Below, piece by piece: positions 14,015 to 17,445 of a stretch of DNA of 17,445 nucleotides (the stretch's first letter is position 1; each line of letters begins with the position of its first letter). Made by a program: the position numbers and the translations under genes. The notes below the pieces were generated by a model, which worked only from the letters and a program-made list of their open reading frames with translations, was not told the origin of the DNA and did not search any database. This stretch comes from Christensenella sp. UBA4379. Its GTDB lineage: Bacteria; Bacillota; Clostridia; Christensenellales; Aristaeellaceae. The stretch is taken from NCBI GenBank assembly GCA_002391225.1, contig DGRV01000016.1, positions 1-17,445 on the forward strand, written 5' to 3'.

Positions 14015-16237
14015 TTACAGGCGGATCTCATAGACAGGCTGGGCCTGAACGTCCTGAAGCTCCGCGATCTCGGAAAGGACTTCTTCGCTGCGGGCGGCCA
14101 TGGCGGTCTCCGCGCTGACGTGGGCGCCTTCGCGGATCGGGGAGATTTTGAGCACCATCCTTCCGTTCAGGCGGTCCCTGATTTCCGACAGGCCCACTTC
14201 CCAGACGTCGCCGTTGCAGAAGTTGTCGCTGAGCATCCTGTCGTTTACGAACAGCATCCCGATATCGCCGCGGTAGAAGATGCGGAGCCTGACGTCCTTA
14301 AGACCGGAAAGCGCGTCCTTTGGAAGGCGCAGCCGCCAGCGGCAGGGAGCGGCGGGCTCCACGCGGACGCTGACGGTCTTTTCCTCCGTCTGCACGCGGT
14401 AGCGGCCCCAGGGGCCGAGGCTATCCAGGCGCTCGGCCCTGCCCAGGAGCCTGTCTTCCGGGAAGCAGGAAAGGATGTTCTCGGCGTTCACCGTTTCCAG
14501 CCGAAGAGCCCCGTTTTCATCCTCCAGCAGGGCGGCGTCGCTCATCACCAGGCTGCCGTCCCGGAGCAGGTAGAGCCGGTCGGCCTCCTCACGGCTGAGT
14601 ACCAGCACGTCCACTTTTGCGCCGCCCTTTTCCACCGTGAAAAAGGTCTTTGCGCCGGACAAACGCGCCCCCTCCTCAAAGCGGAAGGAGCCGTCCATGC
14701 ACTCCGGGATCATGAACACATAAGTCACCCGGCCGTGGATCACCGTCCGCAGCACCGGCTGGGCGCTGGCGGTTTGAAGCAAAATCCCGTCCAAATCCAT
14801 GTGGAAGGGCAGAACGGCGTTTTCATCCGGCGCGATGCTGATGGAGAACCGGTACTCCTCCCCCACCGTCCGGATCAGGATCTGCTCGTCCTTTTTTTCC
14901 GTCATCGTCCGGTGGTCCTGGAAATTGTTGATAAAAAGGAAGCCGCTTTCCCCGTCCGTCCGCACGGCAAAGCGCAGGGTGTGAAGGTCCTCCGGGTTAA
15001 TGCGGGATGCACCTTCCGGCAGGACGGTTTCCATGGGCGCGAGCCGGTCCCCGAAAAAGCGGGTAAAGTAATGAAGGGTTTTGAGCCGCCTATAGCTTTC
15101 CCTTACCTGGCCGAACTCGCCCAGGGCCGCCTGATAATCATAGCTGATCTTGGACACCTGGGACTCGTTCAGATACGCCCCGTTCCTGCCGATGGGGTTG
15201 GTGCCGCCGTGGAACATGTAATACCCAAGGAAATTGCACCCTGAGCCCAGCTTGACGTTAGCCAGGGCATCCACGCTCTTGTAGGGATAAATAAAGCGGT
15301 AGTAATAGCAGCACATCATGCCGCCGCCCATTTCGCAGCAGGCGTAGGGCCTGGTTTCCGGGTCGTAGGCCGGGGCAAAATCATCCGCCCAGTCCGCCCC
15401 CCGGTGATGGTAATCCTCGTAGACGTATTCCTCGGTCGCCGGATGTTCGCCCCGGTGGGAATAAAAGATCCAGGGCCGGTAGGCGTAGCCGCCCCACAGG
15501 GGCAGGACCTTGTCGGAATAGGCCGCCCCGCCCCAGGCCGTCCCGGTAAAAAACGCCGGGGTCAGCCCGCAGGAAATGGCGATGTCCCGAAGCGCCAGGA
15601 TGTAGGCTTCCCCCTCGTCGCCCCGGTTCACCCACTCGTCGGAGATCCCCGTCGTCATTTCCCACATGGCGGAGGAGTGCATGTATTCGTTGTCCAGCTG
15701 CACGCCGATGACCGGGCCGCCGTCCTGATAGAACAGGCCCTTTACCTGTTCCCCGATCCGGGCGTACAGGCGGCGGACATAGCGCAGAAAGCCGGGATCC
15801 GTGGTGCGCACTTCAAAGGGCTTGCCGTACAGCCAGTCCGGCAGGCCGCCGTTCCGTGCCTCCCCGTGGGCGAAGGGGCCCACCCGAAGGATCACGTACA
15901 GGCCGTGTTTGGCGCACAGGGACACAAAGCGGTGCAGGTCCCGCCGGCCGGTAAAATCAAACCGGCCCTCTTTTTCCTCCACATGGTTCCAGAAGATGTA
16001 GGTGGAGACCACGTTCACCCCGCCCATCCGCATCTTGATCAGCTCGTCTTCCCAGCGGCCGGGCTCCATGCGGCTGTAATGGAACTCCCCGGAAACGGGG
16101 AAAAAGGGCCGCCCGTTCTTTTCCAGATAATAGCTGTTTACGCTCAGATGATTCCCGGCGGGATCGCCGGCCGCAAAATCTTCGCCCAGCGGTGTGACCG
16201 GCAGAGGCCGGTATGCTGTCAAATCCATGATTTTCAT
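14015..16237 (-). CDS. GH35 family beta-galactosidase, cytosolic
   Basis: A 740-residue glycoside hydrolase without a signal peptide. The GH35 (alpha/beta)8 domain spans about residues 30-370: FFPVSGEFHYSRMEPGRWED, then VNVVSTYIFWNHVEEKEGRFDF across residues 74-95, and LRVGPFAHGEARNGGLPDW. The acid/base is probably Glu184 in GVQLDNEY; the nucleophile is probably Glu302 in YACCEMGGGM. The rest folds into beta-rich domains with a sugar-binding-like end (RIFYRGDIGMLFVNDRMLSD). Likely substrates are galactosides taken up from plant or host glycans. ATG at 16237 was chosen for AAGGAGA at 6 nt spacing over an ATG at 16252 with no ribosome site. It lies 34 nt after the tetR gene and is probably co-transcribed with it. 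Confidence 0.9.
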   Translation of the reverse strand: MKIMDLTAYRPLPVTPLGEDFAAGDPAGNHLSVNSYYLEKNGRPFFPVSGEFHYSRMEPGRWEDELIKMRMGGVNVVSTYIFWNHVEEKEGRFDFTGRRDLHRFVSLCAKHGLYVILRVGPFAHGEARNGGLPDWLYGKPFEVRTTDPGFLRYVRRLYARIGEQVKGLFYQDGGPVIGVQLDNEYMHSSAMWEMTTGISDEWVNRGDEGEAYILALRDIAISCGLTPAFFTGTAWGGAAYSDKVLPLWGGYAYRPWIFYSHRGEHPATEEYVYEDYHHRGADWADDFAPAYDPETRPYACCEMGGGMMCCYYYRFIYPYKSVDALANVKLGSGCNFLGYYMFHGGTNPIGRNGAYLNESQVSKISYDYQAALGEFGQVRESYRRLKTLHYFTRFFGDRLAPMETVLPEGASRINPEDLHTLRFAVRTDGESGFLFINNFQDHRTMTEKKDEQILIRTVGEEYRFSISIAPDENAVLPFHMDLDGILLQTASAQPVLRTVIHGRVTYVFMIPECMDGSFRFEEGARLSGAKTFFTVEKGGAKVDVLVLSREEADRLYLLRDGSLVMSDAALLEDENGALRLETVNAENILSCFPEDRLLGRAERLDSLGPWGRYRVQTEEKTVSVRVEPAAPCRWRLRLPKDALSGLKDVRLRIFYRGDIGMLFVNDRMLSDNFCNGDVWEVGLSEIRDRLNGRMVLKISPIREGAHVSAETAMAARSEEVLSEIAELQDVQAQPVYEIRL

Positions 16238-16271
16238 ATCTGTCTCCTTCATGGTTTCTGGTTGTCTGTCT

Positions 16272-16862
16272 TTATTTTCTCCACCCGATCGCCGGGCTTC
16301 TGAAGCCGTCGATCCCCTTACAGATCAGGCAGTTGCTCAGCTGGATGACCTCCTCCACGGGGATCTTTTTGCCGTCCGCCACCCACTGCTTGTAAAGCTC
16401 CACTAAAGTGAACTGGACGTATACGATCAGCATATGCCGCTGCCAGTCCGGGATGTTGTTGTACCAGGCACTCTTTTCCCAGGTCGCCTCGTTGACCCGG
16501 CCGATCATCCGGTTCCGGATCGAGGTATAGCCGGAAGCACAGGTGATCTTTTCGTAAACCTCCCCCTTTTCCACCGAATAGCGGAAAAAACTCTCGTTGA
16601 CCTTGTCCAGCTCCTCCGGCAGGCGGTAGCGGGAGATCCGCTTGATGTATTCGGAGGAAATCTCCATCTGCAATTCCAGCAGCAGGTCGTCCATGGCGGG
16701 ATAATAGCGGTAGAAGGTCTTTTTGTTGATTTTCGCCCGTTCGCACAGCTCCTTCACCGTCATTTCATGATAATCCATCTCGCAGATCATCTGTTCAAAG
16801 GCGGTGCGGATGGCTTCGATGGTTTTCTGCACCCGCAGGTCCTCAGTGCCCGTCAGCTTCAT
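16272..16862 (-). CDS. TetR/AcrR family transcriptional regulator
   Basis: A 196-residue dimeric repressor type. Residues about 10-57 hold the TetR helix-turn-helix (TIEAIRTAFEQMICEMDYHE, then TVKELCERAKINKKTFYRYYPAMDDLL in two helices), with the family-typical TFYRYY recognition helix. The C-terminal ligand domain is divergent and gives no clue to the inducer. ATG at 16862 was preferred to an upstream TTG because GGAGG lies 5 nt before it. It is followed by the GH35 gene and faces a flavodoxin gene. It could control the divergent promoter region, its own operon, or both. Confidence 0.9.
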   Translation of the reverse strand: MKLTGTEDLRVQKTIEAIRTAFEQMICEMDYHEMTVKELCERAKINKKTFYRYYPAMDDLLLELQMEISSEYIKRISRYRLPEELDKVNESFFRYSVEKGEVYEKITCASGYTSIRNRMIGRVNEATWEKSAWYNNIPDWQRHMLIVYVQFTLVELYKQWVADGKKIPVEEVIQLSNCLICKGIDGFRSPAIGWRK

Positions 16863-16935
16863 GCCGTCCTCCAAACTTTACGCAACGCTTTTTCAAAATC
16901 AGTGGCATAAGGGGCCGGATCTTCAAAAGCGGCCA

Positions 16936-16964
16936 TTGTTTCCTTCTTCATCTTCCATTATAAT
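16936..16964 (+). promoter_or_regulatory. Promoter of the flavodoxin gene
   Basis: -35 TTGTTT (16936-16941) and a perfect -10 TATAAT (16959-16964) are 17 nt apart. The predicted leader is about 33 nt, with GGAGGAGG 8 nt before the ATG. Confidence 0.65.
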
Positions 16965-16982
16965 CCAATTGTAAGAATGAAG
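16946..16982. promoter_or_regulatory. Candidate TetR operator across the divergent promoters
   Basis: CTTCAT (16946-16951) and ATGAAG (16977-16982) are exact inverted copies. They extend to CTTCATCTT and AAGAATGAAG with one inserted base, placed symmetrically around the shared -10 region. The gap is wider than in most TetR operators, so this is only a candidate. Confidence 0.35.
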
Positions 16983-16985
16983 CAA
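16957..16985 (-). promoter_or_regulatory. Promoter of tetR-GH35
   Basis: The palindrome ATTATAAT (16957-16964) also gives a perfect -10 TATAAT on the minus strand (16957-16962). A weak -35 TTGCTT lies 17 nt upstream. It would give a leader of about 88 nt before tetR. The -10 boxes of the two divergent promoters overlap by four bases. Confidence 0.5.
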
Positions 16986-17003
16986 CCGGAGGAGGAAAAC
17001 ACC

Positions 17004-17445
17004 ATGGCCAACCTGATCCTGTACTATTCCCGCAAGGGGGAAAACTATGTAAACGGCAGCCTGCAGCAGCTCGCCAAGGGCAATACCGAGCGCGTGGCGG
17101 AATTCATTCAGAAGGCCGTCGGCGGCGATCTGTTCGAGGTGGAGCCCGTGCGAGCGTATTCCGCCTCCTATATGACCTGCATCAAGGAGGCCCAGGCCGA
17201 GCAGAAGGCGGGAGAGCTTCCCGCCGTCAAAAAGCTGCCCGAAAGCCTGGACGGCTATGACACCATCTTTCTCGGCTATCCCAACTGGTGGGGCACGATG
17301 CCTATGTGTATGTTCACTCTGCTTGAAAAATATGACCTGACCGGCAAGACTGTTATCCCCTTCTGCACCAATGAGGGCAGCGGTATGGGCGGCAGCGAGC
17401 GTGACCTTAAAAACCTCTGCAAGGGTGCGACGGTCAAGGCCGGGC
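17004..17445 (+). CDS. Flavodoxin (3' end beyond the window)
   Basis: The first 147 codons of a flavodoxin-like FMN protein. The start MANLILYYSRKGENY is the first beta strand and phosphate-binding loop, with GNTERVAEFI after an inserted NGSLQQLAKG; this pattern fits the Flavodoxin_4 type. YDTIFLGYPNWWGTMPMCMF gives the second FMN loop with its tryptophans, and VIPFCTNEGSGMGGSERDL the third. Flavodoxins are small cytosolic electron carriers, or NADPH-linked reductases in this subfamily. Only about the last 10-25 residues should be missing. It is divergent from tetR and shares its control region, so the regulator may sense a redox-active compound. Confidence 0.92.
   Translation, partial: MANLILYYSRKGENYVNGSLQQLAKGNTERVAEFIQKAVGGDLFEVEPVRAYSASYMTCIKEAQAEQKAGELPAVKKLPESLDGYDTIFLGYPNWWGTMPMCMFTLLEKYDLTGKTVIPFCTNEGSGMGGSERDLKNLCKGATVKAG

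Noticed and set aside
13910..15244. A 444-codon plus-strand open frame opposite the GH35 gene
   Set aside because: Antisense shadow; it also crosses the promoter region of the O-acetylation operon, and its translation is His/Val/Gln-rich without domains.

Overview
The window looks like chromosomal DNA of a GC-rich, Gram-positive, anaerobic gut or rumen clostridium. This is inferred from four things: a Na+-translocating decarboxylase subunit, an L10-leader-type attenuator, strong GGAGG ribosome sites, and secreted or cytosolic plant-glycan hydrolases beside BspA-type leucine-rich repeats. I cannot name a species. No rRNA, tRNA, CRISPR array, insertion sequence or phage gene is visible.

Layout. 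The 3' part of a Na+-pumping decarboxylase beta subunit (1-836, +) ends at a clear terminator. A minus-strand pair follows: a CsoR-family metal sensor (1841-2119) overlaps a DMT/EamA transporter (912-1844) by four bases, behind a sigma-A promoter with a C-tract/G-tract operator. Next is an unusual chimera (2305-3570, -) with a secreted leucine-rich-repeat head on a complete TRAP-type (DctP) solute-binding domain. No TRAP membrane subunits are nearby. yebC (+) converges on rplL-rplJ (-) at a bidirectional terminator. The ribosomal pair is preceded by an attenuator leader. Between that leader and the next gene lies a dense array of 7-bp repeats (5846-6091). Then come a secreted CBM22-like/GH10 xylanase (6092-7648, -) and a Bax-inhibitor-1 family membrane protein (7814-8668, -).

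From 13883 down to 8857 (minus strand) runs a likely six-gene operon: a secreted SGNH hydrolase, a four-helix membrane protein, a DUF4358 protein, an AlgI/DltB-like MBOAT acyltransferase, a DHHW (AlgJ/AlgX-like) protein and a secreted protein with an Ada-like zinc-site tail. The gene content fits O-acetylation of an extracellular or cell-wall glycan. The last block is tetR-GH35 beta-galactosidase (16862-14015, -), divergent from a truncated flavodoxin gene (17004 to the window edge, +). The two promoters share one TATAAT palindrome.

Most interesting are the LRR-DctP fusion with its composition break, the heptamer repeat array made of two repeat families in an A-B...A'-B' order, the CsoR-EamA operon with a readable operator, and the O-acetylation operon. 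Long open frames opposite the real genes were judged shadows of GC-rich coding sequence.
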